Source of the DNA: Dehalococcoidia bacterium
GTDB taxonomy: Bacteria; Chloroflexota; Dehalococcoidia; GIF9; JAUXIO01
Assembly (NCBI GenBank): GCA_030620975.1
Contig: JAUXIO010000004.1
Location: 1 to 43,924, forward strand
DNA: 43,924 nt
Reading direction: 5' to 3'
Below the pieces are notes generated by a model. That model made no database searches, was not told the DNA's origin, and worked only from the letters and a program-made list of their open reading frames with translations. The position numbers were made by a program, and so were the translations under genes. This document shows positions 30,327 to 39,073 of this stretch, piece by piece; position 1 is the first letter of the stretch; each line of letters begins with the position of its first letter.

Positions 30327-31010
30327 TTGAAGATTATTGGGATGAGCGCTCGGTGGCTATTCGTAGTCTGCTTTTTGTTGCTACTTATTACCACTAATAT
30401 TCGCTGGGCAGCCCATGAGATTAAACTTTATGAACATGGCTTTAATAAGTATGGGGTGAGTGATGTGACTGGAATAGGTCAGGCTGAGTTGAAAACTGCG
30501 GCAACGAGACTAATTGACTATTTCAATTCCAAGGTGGAAACGCCTCAGATGAAAGTTATCAGAGATGGTAGTGAGTTTGATTTGTTTAATGAACGTGAGC
30601 TGGTTCATCTTGAAGATGTGAAAGCTTTAATCCAGCTTGATTATCGCGTTCAGATAGGCAGCCTCATTCTTGTTATCGTTTGCAGCTTGGTATTGCTATT
30701 TTGGCGCAAATATGGTTCGTGGCGAGCGTTGGCTAGTCAAATAGTCTGGGGAAGCATCATTAGCGCATTCCTGATACTTGCGTTGGCTCTTGGGGCGATT
30801 TTTGGCTTCGAGCGGCTGTTTCTTCAATTTCACCTCGTCAGTTTCCACAACTTATATTGGATACTTGATCCAAGCCAAGATTACTTGATTATGATGTTCC
30901 CTGGAGGGTTCTTTCAAGATGCCTCTTTATTTGTTTGCGGCGCAATAATAATAGAGGCGTTATTTCTTGGTGGCATTAGTTGGTGGGCTTTGAGAAGTAA
31001 GAGGGGTTAG
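30327..31010 (+). CDS. DUF1461 (TIGR01906-like) integral membrane protein
   Basis: This 227-residue protein has about four membrane spans: WLFVVCFLLLLITTNI near the N terminus, IGSLILVIVCSLVLLFW and IISAFLILALALGAIFGF in the middle, and LFVCGAIIIEALFLGGISWW at the end. An external loop of about 85 residues follows span one. The motifs LFNERELVHLEDVK and FHLVSFHNLYWILDPSQDYLIMMFP are typical of the DUF1461 family. Function unknown. TTG start preceded by GAGGGTG. The 3' end overlaps the convergent fmdB-like gene by 4 bases, and a terminator hairpin for this transcript probably lies at 31151-31173. Confidence 0.85.
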   Translation: MKIIGMSARWLFVVCFLLLLITTNIRWAAHEIKLYEHGFNKYGVSDVTGIGQAELKTAATRLIDYFNSKVETPQMKVIRDGSEFDLFNERELVHLEDVKALIQLDYRVQIGSLILVIVCSLVLLFWRKYGSWRALASQIVWGSIISAFLILALALGAIFGFERLFLQFHLVSFHNLYWILDPSQDYLIMMFPGGFFQDASLFVCGAIIIEALFLGGISWWALRSKRG

Positions 31011-31249
31011 CTTTTACTGCTACAGCTAGCGCAGCTAGTAGCTGCACAAGTAGCACAAGGACTTGAAGCAACGGCTGATGTTTCCAGCATTCCTTCAGAG
31101 TTCTTGGAAGAAAAAGCGAAAGCGGAGAAAATTCGCCTCACACTCTTTTTGCACCGTGGGCACGGTGCTTTTTCACCGGCTTCATCTAGAGGGCGTAATA
31201 ACTCAAATCTAGAGTTGCAATCAGGACAGAAATATTCGTAGATAGGCAT
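31007..31249 (-). CDS. FmdB-type zinc-ribbon regulatory protein
   Basis: The first half (80 residues in all) is the FmdB/CxxC zinc ribbon: MPIYEYFCPDCNSRFELL and a second CPRCKK pair near residue 33. The C-terminal tail is unusually cysteine-rich (SSPCATCAATSCASCSSKS), adding CxxC and CxxC units that could bind a second metal. FmdB family members are putative regulators near formamidase and other genes, but a general role is unproven. No strong ribosome site precedes the ATG. It lies after the YtcJ-type amidohydrolase on the same strand with a gap of 34 bases. Confidence 0.87.
   Translation of the reverse strand: MPIYEYFCPDCNSRFELLRPLDEAGEKAPCPRCKKSVRRIFSAFAFSSKNSEGMLETSAVASSPCATCAATSCASCSSKS
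31151..31173 (+). terminator. Intrinsic terminator-like hairpin embedded antisense in the fmdB-like gene
   Basis: GCACCGT, GGGC loop and ACGGTGC form a GC-rich 7-bp stem followed by TTTTT on the plus strand. It lies 140 bases beyond the DUF1461 stop and inside the opposite-strand fmdB-like gene, where the same bases encode the APCPRCKK motif. Confidence 0.55.
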
Positions 31250-31283
31250 TGCTTATTTATTTTAGTTTAAATTGCTCGGCATT

Positions 31284-32825
31284 TCAAATTTCCCAGACGA
31301 TGTTGCCATCAATGATGGTCATCACAACGCCAATGTTCTTTATTTCATCTGTTGGTATTTTGTGAAGTTCAGCATTTAGAGTAACCAAGTCAGCTAGTTT
31401 GCCTTTGCTAATCGTTCCCTTTATCTTTTCTTCTCGGCTGGCATAGGCAGCATTAATGGTGTACATGGCTAGCGCTTGGGGCAATGTGATTTTCTCTTCG
31501 GGCAAAATTACCTGTCCCGCGCTCGCTTTGCGGTTGATGGCAGCACAAATGCCCACTAATGGGCTATTGGGTACCACCGGTGAATCTGAGCTGCCAGCTA
31601 TAGTTAAACCCGCTTCTAAAAGAGACTTGAACCTGTAGAGCCACTGTAGCTGCTGGGGAGATATCTCAGCAAGGTAGCGCTCACCGCTATAGTATATGAA
31701 AGGGGGTTGGCTGACAATGACAACTCCAATTTTTTTCAGGTGCTCCAGCAGCTCTGGGGGGCAGATTGAGCAATGTTCTATGCGATGTCGCAGGTTGGGA
31801 CGGTGAGAATAAGAGCTGGCTTGCTCTAAGGCGCTGGCTGCCGCTTTTAGAGGTCTTTCTTCGATGGCATGCAGTGCCACTTGAAAACCAGCCCGATGTG
31901 CTTGAAGCACTTGCTGAGTGAGTTTATCTTCTGAGGGATAGATGTCACCTGTGGTCTCATCAACTATTATTTTCACTGAGCCCAAGCGTAAATGCTCATC
32001 TCTGCTACCGGAAACGAGTCCCCTATCCATAAAACTGCTAAGGGCAGTGGTGCTTATCATCATATAAACGCGACTCTTCAGTATACCGATATCTTGGAGG
32101 CGAAGGTAGCTTTGCCATTGGCTGAAGTCATTGCTGGCAGTGGCATCTTGAACTGAGGTGATGCCTTGAGAGAGATAAGTTTGGTTGGTAAATTTCATCC
32201 CCCTTTCCAATTCGTCAGCAGTTAAACGGGGTGTTGTCTGGTCAACCTGCCGGTTCATTTCAAAAAGTAGCCCGGTGGGCTCGCCACTTTGAAGGTCTCG
32301 GTCAATAATCCCGCCCGGTGGATCGGCCGTTTCCCTGCTAATGCCGACTAGTGACAGAGCAAGTGAATTAAGTACGCAGGCATGTCCACTGCGGTGGTTC
32401 AACTTGACTGGGTGGTTGGAAGTTGCCTCATCCAAATCCCAGCGGTTGGGATGGCGCTTTTCAGTGAGATAAAACTCGTTGTAGCCGGTAGCTTTTATCC
32501 ATTTGCCAGGCGGAGTTTTTTGAGCACGTTGATGTATAGCCACCTTTATGTCATTGATGCCGGTAACCTGAGCTGGGCTACAATCAACGCCGAGGAGGCT
32601 TGAAGCCAAGGCAAAAGGATGGCAATGGGCATCGTTAAAACCGGGGACTACCGTTTTGCCATGACAGTTGATGAGCTTGGTTTTGCTGCTGGTAAGAATC
32701 TCTGGCAAACTATGGTCGCCAACTTCCAGAATTCGGTTCTTCTTAATGGCGATGAGGTTAGCCTTGGGCTTTTTAGGGTCCAGAGTTATAGCATTGGCAT
32801 TATAAAGAATGAGGTCGGCTTTCAT
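31284..32825 (-). CDS. YtcJ-type amidohydrolase (amidohydrolase_3)
   Basis: The 513-residue protein is a long amidohydrolase of the YtcJ group (metal hydrolases with an amidohydrolase_3 domain). LILYNANAITLDPKKP starts the small beta-domain, GFNDAHCHPFAL is the HxH metal site, RHRIEHCSICPPE and IAGSSDSPVVPNSPL give further ligands, and ADLVTLNAEL with IIDGNIVW ends the beta-domain. The substrate is unknown; related proteins act on N-substituted formamides or cyclic amides. ATG start. The fmdB-like gene is directly downstream. nadE is divergently transcribed, 57 bases away. Confidence 0.87.
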   Translation of the reverse strand: MKADLILYNANAITLDPKKPKANLIAIKKNRILEVGDHSLPEILTSSKTKLINCHGKTVVPGFNDAHCHPFALASSLLGVDCSPAQVTGINDIKVAIHQRAQKTPPGKWIKATGYNEFYLTEKRHPNRWDLDEATSNHPVKLNHRSGHACVLNSLALSLVGISRETADPPGGIIDRDLQSGEPTGLLFEMNRQVDQTTPRLTADELERGMKFTNQTYLSQGITSVQDATASNDFSQWQSYLRLQDIGILKSRVYMMISTTALSSFMDRGLVSGSRDEHLRLGSVKIIVDETTGDIYPSEDKLTQQVLQAHRAGFQVALHAIEERPLKAAASALEQASSYSHRPNLRHRIEHCSICPPELLEHLKKIGVVIVSQPPFIYYSGERYLAEISPQQLQWLYRFKSLLEAGLTIAGSSDSPVVPNSPLVGICAAINRKASAGQVILPEEKITLPQALAMYTINAAYASREEKIKGTISKGKLADLVTLNAELHKIPTDEIKNIGVVMTIIDGNIVWEI

Positions 32826-32828
32826 GTT

Positions 32829-32857
32829 TTGACTACTTAAATTGGGTAAAGTATATT
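32829..32857 (+). promoter_or_regulatory. Promoter of nadE
   Basis: TTGACT (32829-32834), a 17-base spacer and TATATT (32852-32857) sit in the divergent gap and end about 25-38 bases before the candidate nadE starts. Confidence 0.68.
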
Positions 32858-32882
32858 ATATTGAGATTGGTGTCCTTCTACA

Positions 32883-33617
32883 ATGGAGAGGAAAATGCAG
32901 AGATTAATTGCCAGTTTAACTTCGTGGATTAAGGAGAAAGTGATTGCTGCAAATGGTAGGGGAGTGGTAGTTGGGATGAGTGGAGGAGTTGACTCATCGG
33001 CAGTGGCGGTGCTATGCCAGTTTGCCTTTCCTCATAGTACTTTGGGGGTGGTCATACCTTGTTATAGTAATAAGACCGATGAGATCCATGCTAAACTTGT
33101 TGCCGGTAAATTTGGTATAGTTACTAAAACCATTGTCCTTGATGAGGTACTCGATAGCCTGCTCGAAATATTACCTAAAGGTGACTTGGATATTGCCACC
33201 AAGAAGCTAGCCCAAGCTAACCTTAAGCCTAGACTAAGAATGGTTGTTCTTTATTATCTGGCCAATTGCCTTGGCTATTTGGTAGTGGGCGCAAGTAATA
33301 AGAGCGAATTATCTATCGGTTATTTCACTAAGCATGGTGATGGGGCTGCCGACCTTTTTCCCTTGGGAAATTTGTTCAAGACTCAAATATATGAGTTAGC
33401 CACCTATTTGGACATCCCTCGGGAAATTGTTAGTAAGCCACCTTCAGCGGGTTTGTGGGCTGGACAAACAGATGAGGTGGAATTGGGGTTAACCTATACT
33501 GAGCTTGACCAGTATTTGGCAACGGGCGAAGCTGGGAAAGAACTAAGGCAGAAGATTGATTCAATGATGAATGAGAATAGCCATAAGCGCTCTATTGGCG
33601 CCATCCCTGATTTTTAG
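32883..33617 (+). CDS. nadE: Ammonia-dependent NAD+ synthetase
   Basis: NadE amidates deamido-NAD+ in the last step of NAD synthesis. SGGVDSS (residues 33-39) is the ATP-pyrophosphatase P-loop. GASNKSELSIGYFTKHGDGAADLFPLGNLFKTQ is the classic NadE segment that binds the substrate and its metal, and PSAGLWAGQTDEVELGLTY follows. There is no N-terminal glutaminase domain, so ammonia should be the nitrogen donor. The 244 residues are slightly short but complete. The ATG at 32895 may be the true start, because GGAGAGG directly before it lies within the longer frame. A Sir2-type NAD consumer lies elsewhere in the window. Confidence 0.92.
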   Translation: MERKMQRLIASLTSWIKEKVIAANGRGVVVGMSGGVDSSAVAVLCQFAFPHSTLGVVIPCYSNKTDEIHAKLVAGKFGIVTKTIVLDEVLDSLLEILPKGDLDIATKKLAQANLKPRLRMVVLYYLANCLGYLVVGASNKSELSIGYFTKHGDGAADLFPLGNLFKTQIYELATYLDIPREIVSKPPSAGLWAGQTDEVELGLTYTELDQYLATGEAGKELRQKIDSMMNENSHKRSIGAIPDF

Positions 33618-33664
33618 CAGATAAATTCTTTAAAGCGCGGGGAATGCAGTGGACATCGACTGTA

Positions 33665-33693
33665 TTGAGTTAGGACAGTGCCTATGTTATGCT
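33665..33693 (+). promoter_or_regulatory. Possible recA promoter
   Basis: TTGAGT (33665-33670), a 17-base spacer and TATGCT (33688-33693) stand upstream of recA. If used, transcription starts near 33700, which would exclude the recA start codon at 33689. No clear LexA/SOS box is visible. Confidence 0.42.
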
Positions 33694-33730
33694 ACAGTTG
33701 GCATTGGAGGAGGTAAAGATAGCAGCACAG

Positions 33731-34756
33731 ATGGCTACGGAGAAAGAAAAGGCACTGCAGTTAGCCATTGACCACATTGAGAGGCGATTTGGCAAGGGTT
33801 CAGTTATGAGATTGGGCGAAGCCTCAGCTGTAATGGCTGTGGAAGCTATCCCCACAGGTTCGTTGGCCTTGGACTTAGCCTTGGGGATAGGTGGCATTCC
33901 TCGAGGCCGAGTTACAGAGATCTTTGGTTCTGAAGCTTCGGGGAAAACTACTCTCTCCCAGCATATAATTGCTGAAGCCCAAAAGAAGGGCATTGCTGCA
34001 TATGTGGATGTTGAACATGCGCTTGATCCGGTCTATGCGGCTAATTTAGGTATCAAAGTTGATGATTTGCTTATTTCCCAACCCGATACGGGCGAGCAAG
34101 CTTTGGAGATTACCGAAGCTCTGGTGAGGAGTGGCGCCGTTGATATAATAGTTATTGATAGTGTGGCGGCATTGGTGCCCAGGGCTGAGATCGAGGGGGA
34201 GATGGGCGATGTTCATGTTGGTTTGCAGGCACGATTAATGTCTCAAGCATTAAGGAAGTTGGTGGCGGCTATTGGTAGGTCGCATACTGCAGTGGTTTTT
34301 GTTAATCAGCTGCGGGAGAAGGTAGGTATTATTTTTGGTAGCCCTGAGGTGACGCCGGGGGGCAGAGCCTTAAAATTTTACAGTTCAGTGAGAATAGATT
34401 TAAGGCGTGGTGATCCCATCAAGCATGGCTCTGAGATAATAGGTACCCGAGTCAGGGCTAAGATAGTTAAGAATAAGGTTGCCGCACCGTTCCGCACTGC
34501 TGAATTTGACATAATGTTTAATAAAGGTATAAGTAGAGAGGGTGACTTGGTTGATTTGGGCACAGAGCTAGGTGTAATAAAAAAGATGGGTAATTTCTTT
34601 AGCTATGGCGAAATAAGGCTGGGGCAAGGCCGGGAAAATACTAAGAACTATTTAGTACAACATCCCGAATTAGCTTCGGAGATAGAGCACAAGATTAGAA
34701 CTTTAGTGTCTGCCTCAATGCCTCATGTTGCTGTTGACCATGAGAGTACTGAGTAG
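33731..34756 (+). CDS. recA: Recombinase RecA
   Basis: RecA forms filaments on single-stranded DNA, pairs homologous DNA and triggers SOS cleavage. [29 protein letters not shown] is a classical N terminus, followed by [13 protein letters not shown] (Walker A), [18 protein letters not shown], the [19 protein letters not shown] loop and [10 protein letters not shown] choose the ATG at 33731 (341 residues). The frame also opens at 33689, but that region would lie before the predicted transcription start. A GGAGGAGGT sits 17 bases upstream, farther than usual. recX follows after a palindrome. Confidence 0.95.
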   Translation: MATEKEKALQLAIDHIERRFGKGSVMRLGEASAVMAVEAIPTGSLALDLALGIGGIPRGRVTEIFGSEASGKTTLSQHIIAEAQKKGIAAYVDVEHALDPVYAANLGIKVDDLLISQPDTGEQALEITEALVRSGAVDIIVIDSVAALVPRAEIEGEMGDVHVGLQARLMSQALRKLVAAIGRSHTAVVFVNQLREKVGIIFGSPEVTPGGRALKFYSSVRIDLRRGDPIKHGSEIIGTRVRAKIVKNKVAAPFRTAEFDIMFNKGISREGDLVDLGTELGVIKKMGNFFSYGEIRLGQGRENTKNYLVQHPELASEIEHKIRTLVSASMPHVAVDHESTE

Positions 34757-34777
34757 GTAGCGACGCTTTATCTTGTT

Positions 34778-34807
34778 AGAGAAGGCTGGGAATTCCCAGC
34801 CTTCTCT
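34778..34807. terminator. 30-bp perfect palindrome between recA and recX
   Basis: The two arms AGAGAAGGCTGGG and CCCAGCCTTCTCT are exact reverse complements around AATT. The RNA would form a 13-bp stem with a 4-base loop. Only a short A/T stretch follows, so it may terminate only partly. It lies 22 bases after recA and 40 bases before recX, where E. coli has an attenuating hairpin. Confidence 0.7.
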
Positions 34808-34847
34808 ATTGTGCGATAATACGATAGTAAAGAAGTGCGGAGCATTG

Positions 34848-35489
34848 ATGAAGAAGGTCACTGACATTCGGCCGCAGAGGAGTGGGAGGCGAGTTAATAT
34901 TGTCGTCAATAGTACTTTTACTTTTACTTTGGATGCTGAACTTGTGACTAGAGTTGGCCTTCAGGTTGGTCAGGAGTTATCTTCAGATGAGGTTGGAGGG
35001 TTATTAAAGGCTGACTTTTTCCAAAGTTGCTTTGGTCTAGCTCTACATTACCTTAGCTATCGACCACGCAGTGAGGCTGAAGTGAGAAGGCGGCTACGCC
35101 GCAGTTTTGACAGCAATGTGGTGGAGGAGGTTATAGCTAATTTAAAGGAGCAGAAGCTGATTGATGATGTTGCTTTCGCTGAGTTTTGGAAAGATAACCG
35201 CGTATGCTTTAGCCCACGAAGTCGTCGATTAATAAGTTGTGAGTTAAAGAAAAAGGGCGTGGTTGATGAAATCATAGAGGAGGTGACTAGGGATCTGGAT
35301 GATGAGGCAAGTGCTTATGTTGCTGGAAGCAGAAAGGCCCGCCTTCTAGGTGGTTTGGACTATTCAAAATTTCGCCAGCGTTTGGTCAATTATCTTAAAT
35401 GGCGTGGCTTTAGCTACGAGATCATCAAACACATTATAGACCGTTTATGGCAAGAGCAAAGTAGCTGCCAACAATCCTGTTTAAGGTAG
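34848..35489 (+). CDS. recX: Regulatory protein RecX
   Basis: RecX binds and regulates RecA filaments. After about 60 N-terminal residues, this 213-residue protein shows the repeated three-helix units of the family: ALHYLSYRPRSEAEVRRRLRR, VIANLKEQKLIDDVAFAEFW, SRRLISCELKKKGVVDEII and a final RLVNYLKWRGFSYEIIKHII. I start at the ATG at 34848, with CGGAG close upstream; the open frame from 34773 runs through the palindrome and is not protein-like. Its place behind recA is the standard one. Confidence 0.92.
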   Translation: MKKVTDIRPQRSGRRVNIVVNSTFTFTLDAELVTRVGLQVGQELSSDEVGGLLKADFFQSCFGLALHYLSYRPRSEAEVRRRLRRSFDSNVVEEVIANLKEQKLIDDVAFAEFWKDNRVCFSPRSRRLISCELKKKGVVDEIIEEVTRDLDDEASAYVAGSRKARLLGGLDYSKFRQRLVNYLKWRGFSYEIIKHIIDRLWQEQSSCQQSCLR

Positions 35490-35496
35490 TATTTGA

Positions 35497-35525
35497 TTGA
35501 CACTGATGTCTTTGGGGACTAGTAT
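35497..35525 (+). promoter_or_regulatory. Promoter of the rny operon
   Basis: TTGACA (35497-35502), a 17-base spacer and TAGTAT (35520-35525) end about 50 bases before the rny ATG. Confidence 0.5.
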
Positions 35526-35577
35526 TGAGGGGTAATTTCTCTTATGTGTATGGTACTTAAGGAAGAGAGGAAATGAA

Positions 35578-37104
35578 ATGCCAACCATAGCGTATATTTT
35601 AATAGTATTAGCATTTCTTTTGGGCAGCGTTATAGCCTATTTTGCTCGACAACTGGTAGCTAATGAGCAACTTCGCGGTGCTCAAGTAGAGGCAAAGCGG
35701 TTAGCAAATGAGGCGGTGGCTAAATATAAAGAGCTAGTTGTTGAGGCTAAAGAGGAAGCTATAAAGATTAGATTGGCTGCCGAGGCAGAAGCTAGAGAGC
35801 GCCAACTCGAATCGCAGAAGCTCGAAAGGCGTGTTAATCAGAGGGAGGAAAATCTAGAGCGCAAGCTAGATACATTGGAACGACGTGAACGCAATTTGGC
35901 TGGTCGTGAGAGAGAAGTAGAAATGGCAAAAGCTGACCTTGTGGAGATAAGGAAGAAGCAGCTGCATCAGCTTGAGTTGATTTCCGGGATGTCCAGCGAG
36001 GAAGCGAAACAACTTTTGCTTCAGAGTGTTGAGAAGGAGATTCGAGAAGAGGCCTCACGGCGGGTTCGAGAGGAAGAAGCACGGATAAAAGAAGAGGTTA
36101 GTAGTAAGGCTCAACAAATCCTGTCTGTAGCTATTCAGCGCTGCGCCACTGATGTAGTGGCGCAGACTACGGTATCTGTTGTTCCATTGCCCAGTGATGA
36201 GATGAAAGGGCGGCTTATCGGGCGTGAGGGGCGTAACATCCGTGCATTAGAGCAGGCTACCGGCGTTGATCTTATCATCGATGATACTCCAGAGGTGGTT
36301 GTTATTTCTAGCTTTGACCCGATACGGCGTGAGGTAGCCCGGATTGCTTTAGACAAACTCATTCTTGATGGACGCATTCATCCGGCTCGGATTGAAGAGG
36401 TGGTGGAGGGGGCAAGAGGTGAAGTTGAAACTATTATTCACAATGAGGGAGAGCAAGCAGTTTATAAGGCTGGCGTGTCGGACTTACATCCTGAGTTGAT
36501 TAAGTTACTTGGTCGGCTTAAGTTTCGCACCAGTTATGGTCAGAATGTCCTAACTCACAGTCTTGAAGTTTCCTATTTGGCTGGCACGCTTGCGGGCGAG
36601 ATCGGAGCTAATATGGAGCTGGCTAAAAGGGCTGGCTTGCTCCATGATATCGGTAAGGCGGTTGATCATGAGGTAGAGGGGCCTCATGCTTTGGTAGGTG
36701 CTGACATAGTTAGACAGTGGGGAAAATCAGCAGAAGTAGCTCAAGCTATCGCTGAGCATCATGGTGAGGTATCTACAACCAGTGTCTTAGGCTTTATTGT
36801 TGCTACTGCCGATGCCATAAGTGGTTCAAGGCCGGGAGCTCGACGTGAGTCAGTAGAGCAGTATTTGAAGCGCATTGAGGCCCTTGAGGACGTGGCCAAT
36901 AGCTTTGCTGGAGTAGAGAAGGCTTTTGCCATCCAAGCTGGACGTGAAGTGCGCATTTTGGTTAAACCGGAAGAGATCGATGATCTGGGGGCAGCGAGGT
37001 TAGTTCGAGATATTGTGAAAAAGATAGAGGAGAGTTTAGAATATCCGGGTCAGATAAAGGTGACTGTAGTGCGGGAGACCAGAGCAGTGGATTATGCCAA
37101 GTGA
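35578..37104 (+). CDS. rny: Ribonuclease Y
   Basis: RNase Y is a membrane-bound endonuclease that begins mRNA decay in many bacteria lacking RNase E. This 508-residue protein has one N-terminal membrane span ([19 protein letters not shown]), a long charged coiled coil (about 30-190), a KH RNA-binding domain ([20 protein letters not shown]) and an HD domain ([14 protein letters not shown] and [12 protein letters not shown]). ATG after GAGAGGAAATGAA. The next gene, of the YmdB type, overlaps it by 11 bases, the same pairing as in Bacillus. The coding region holds a strong stem-loop at 36141-36165. Confidence 0.95.
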   Translation: MPTIAYILIVLAFLLGSVIAYFARQLVANEQLRGAQVEAKRLANEAVAKYKELVVEAKEEAIKIRLAAEAEARERQLESQKLERRVNQREENLERKLDTLERRERNLAGREREVEMAKADLVEIRKKQLHQLELISGMSSEEAKQLLLQSVEKEIREEASRRVREEEARIKEEVSSKAQQILSVAIQRCATDVVAQTTVSVVPLPSDEMKGRLIGREGRNIRALEQATGVDLIIDDTPEVVVISSFDPIRREVARIALDKLILDGRIHPARIEEVVEGARGEVETIIHNEGEQAVYKAGVSDLHPELIKLLGRLKFRTSYGQNVLTHSLEVSYLAGTLAGEIGANMELAKRAGLLHDIGKAVDHEVEGPHALVGADIVRQWGKSAEVAQAIAEHHGEVSTTSVLGFIVATADAISGSRPGARRESVEQYLKRIEALEDVANSFAGVEKAFAIQAGREVRILVKPEEIDDLGAARLVRDIVKKIEESLEYPGQIKVTVVRETRAVDYAK

Positions 37105-37891
37105 GGTCTTGCAAGAGAGACCTGTGCAGATACTAATGACAGGCGATATAGTGGGCAAGCCGGGTAGGGAGGCAGTAAAGCAACTTTTGCCGGACTTGCG
37201 CGCTAAATATGAATTAGATTTGGTAATAGCTAACGGAGAAAACATCGCCGGTGGTGTGGGATTAACTTTAGCTACGGCACAGGAGCTTTTCAGCTCCGGC
37301 GTAGATGTGCTAACTACGGGCAATCATGTTTGGGCACATAAAGAAATTATTCCTTACCTGGAGGGCAAACTTCCCATTCTCCGCCCATTAAACTTTTCTC
37401 CTCGTGCCCCGGGCCGTGGCTACTTGGTGAAGAATCAGGTGCTGGTGGTTAATCTCATTGGGCGTACCTTTATGGGTAATGCTGATTGTCCCTTTCGAGC
37501 TGTAGATTTTTTACTCGCTGAACTTGAGGATAAGCCTTCAGTCATTATTGTTGACTTTCACGCTGAAGCGACTTCGGAGAAGGTGGCTATGGGCAGGTAC
37601 TTAGATGGTCGAGTGAGTGCCGTGCTTGGCACGCATACTCATATTGGCACCATTGATAGTTGCCTATTGCCCAGGGATACGGCTTATGTTACTGATGTAG
37701 GTATGGTTGGTGCCAAAGACTCGGTTATCGGCGAAGACGTTGAGTCTATAATTCACAGCTTTCTTAGTAATATGCCCCATCGGATTTCGGTGGCTAAAGG
37801 GCAGGCTATTTTTAATGCGATGTTAGTTAGAGTAGATGAGATATCTGGAAAGGCATTGAATATCGACCGCATCCAGCGGGAAGTAGATTAG
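37094..37891 (+). CDS. ymdB: YmdB-type metallophosphoesterase
   Basis: YmdB-like enzymes (TIGR00282-type) are calcineurin-fold phosphodiesterases that in Bacillus cleave 2',3'-cAMP and affect biofilm formation. The 265-residue protein shows metal motifs [50 protein letters not shown] and [11 protein letters not shown] in order. Length is normal. The ATG overlaps the end of rny by 11 bases, so the two are probably translated together. In RNA turnover, RNase Y products and cyclic nucleotides could link the functions, but this is inference. Confidence 0.91.
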   Translation: MPSEVLQERPVQILMTGDIVGKPGREAVKQLLPDLRAKYELDLVIANGENIAGGVGLTLATAQELFSSGVDVLTTGNHVWAHKEIIPYLEGKLPILRPLNFSPRAPGRGYLVKNQVLVVNLIGRTFMGNADCPFRAVDFLLAELEDKPSVIIVDFHAEATSEKVAMGRYLDGRVSAVLGTHTHIGTIDSCLLPRDTAYVTDVGMVGAKDSVIGEDVESIIHSFLSNMPHRISVAKGQAIFNAMLVRVDEISGKALNIDRIQREVD

Positions 37892-37895
37892 AGAT

Positions 37896-38735
37896 ATGAA
37901 AGCTGATCTACATATTCACACTACTGCATCCGATGGACGGCTTAGCCCCCTGGAAATTGTTCAATTGGCAGTGAGGCTTGAACTTGATGTCATTGCCATT
38001 ACAGATCATGATTCCATAGAGGGTATTGCGCCGGCTTTAGCTGCTGCCCCGTCCTCGCTTACAGTTATTCCCGGTGTTGAAATTAATACTGATGTTTCCC
38101 ATGGCGAAGTTCACATTTTAGGCTATTTCATTGATTACACTGCTCCCGAGTTATGTGCTACTTTAGAGAAAATGCGTAACTCTCGAAAAGAGCGAGCGCT
38201 GAAAATGATTGCCAAGCTCGAGAGCCTGGGTATGAGTATCGATTGGGAACACGTTTGGGAACTAGCCCAGGGCGGTTCTGTAGGGCGGCCGCATATAGCA
38301 CAGGCTTTATTGGACAAGGGTTATATTACCTCGATGAAAGAGGCCTTTGCTAAGTATATAGGTCATGGCGCTCCTGCTTATGTGGAGCGCGATAAAACGA
38401 CTCCTGTGGAAGCGGTAAGATTGATAGCGAGTGCTCATGGACTACCCGTTTTAGCTCATCCGGCGGACATCAACAACCTGGATGGGCTTATTGTGGAGCT
38501 TAAAGTAGCTGGGTTAGTGGGCATTGAGGTATACTATAATGGTTATAATTCAGGTATAATTGATGAGCTTTTAGCTGTTGCTAATGACTATAAACTTATT
38601 GTTACAGGCGGCAGTGATTTTCACGAGCTAGAGTGTAATTCGGAAACCGTGCTAGGAGGGGTAGATATATCAGCCGAGGCGGTGGAGAAGTTGTTTGCTT
38701 TAGCTGGAGAGAGTTTGGAGTTAATGAGCTCTTAG
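37896..38735 (+). CDS. PHP-domain phosphoesterase (YciV/RNase AM-like)
   Basis: This 279-residue PHP enzyme starts MKADLHIHTTASDGRLSPLEIV with HxH and a polar T-T-ASDG signature. AITDHDSIEGI, PGVEINTD, HILGYFID, GGSVGRPHIAQALLDKGY, LAHPADI and GGSDFHE complete the metal site. The inserted helical region at about residues 95-150 is typical of YciV-like proteins, which release nucleotides from 3',5'-bisphosphates or trim rRNA 5' ends. It follows ymdB by 4 bases, so an RNA-processing operon rny-ymdB-PHP is plausible. Confidence 0.9.
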   Translation: MKADLHIHTTASDGRLSPLEIVQLAVRLELDVIAITDHDSIEGIAPALAAAPSSLTVIPGVEINTDVSHGEVHILGYFIDYTAPELCATLEKMRNSRKERALKMIAKLESLGMSIDWEHVWELAQGGSVGRPHIAQALLDKGYITSMKEAFAKYIGHGAPAYVERDKTTPVEAVRLIASAHGLPVLAHPADINNLDGLIVELKVAGLVGIEVYYNGYNSGIIDELLAVANDYKLIVTGGSDFHELECNSETVLGGVDISAEAVEKLFALAGESLELMSS

Positions 38736-38800
38736 CGCTATAGTGCGAATATAAGAGAATAGATGAGCAGGGATTGAGAACGAAATAGGGAGGTAATGGT

Positions 38801-38884
38801 ATGGCTCCAGAGGTTATTGTGACGGCAATTGTTTGTGCGGGGTTTTTAGCTTTAGGCATAATTGCAATGATTAGGTTGTCCTGA
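38801..38884 (+). CDS. Tiny single-span membrane protein (27 residues)
   Basis: The ATG at 38801 opens a 27-codon frame encoding an acidic start (MAPEV), a hydrophobic span (IVTAIVCAGFLALGIIAMI) and an RLS end. A very good ribosome site, AGGGAGGT, lies 6-7 bases upstream, in a place where no other gene begins. No homologue is recalled. It stands after the rny operon and before a large hairpin (38960-39020). Either a real small membrane protein or a decoy; the ribosome site argues for the former. Confidence 0.55.
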   Translation: MAPEVIVTAIVCAGFLALGIIAMIRLS

Positions 38885-38959
38885 GTAATCGATCTAAAGG
38901 CGATTAGGCATTTATATTAGCTCTGGGCAATATCAGGTTAATTGGTGATAGTTTAGGAT

Positions 38960-39020
38960 AAAGAATAGCTAGAACTGATTTTACCGTTTTGCTTGGATAA
39001 ACCAGCTCTAGCTATTCTTT
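38960..39020. terminator. Large hairpin between convergent operons
   Basis: AAAGAATAGCTAGAACTG (38960-38977) and CAGCTCTAGCTATTCTTT (39003-39020) pair at 17 of 18 positions with a 25-base loop. A T/C-rich stretch ends the right arm on the plus strand. It lies between the plus-strand small ORF and the end of the minus-strand CoA-transferase genes, so a bidirectional terminator is likely. Confidence 0.6.
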
Positions 39021-39073
39021 CTCTGGTTTAGAGGATCTTTTAAGGAGGCACTATCTACTGCCTTCTATTTACT

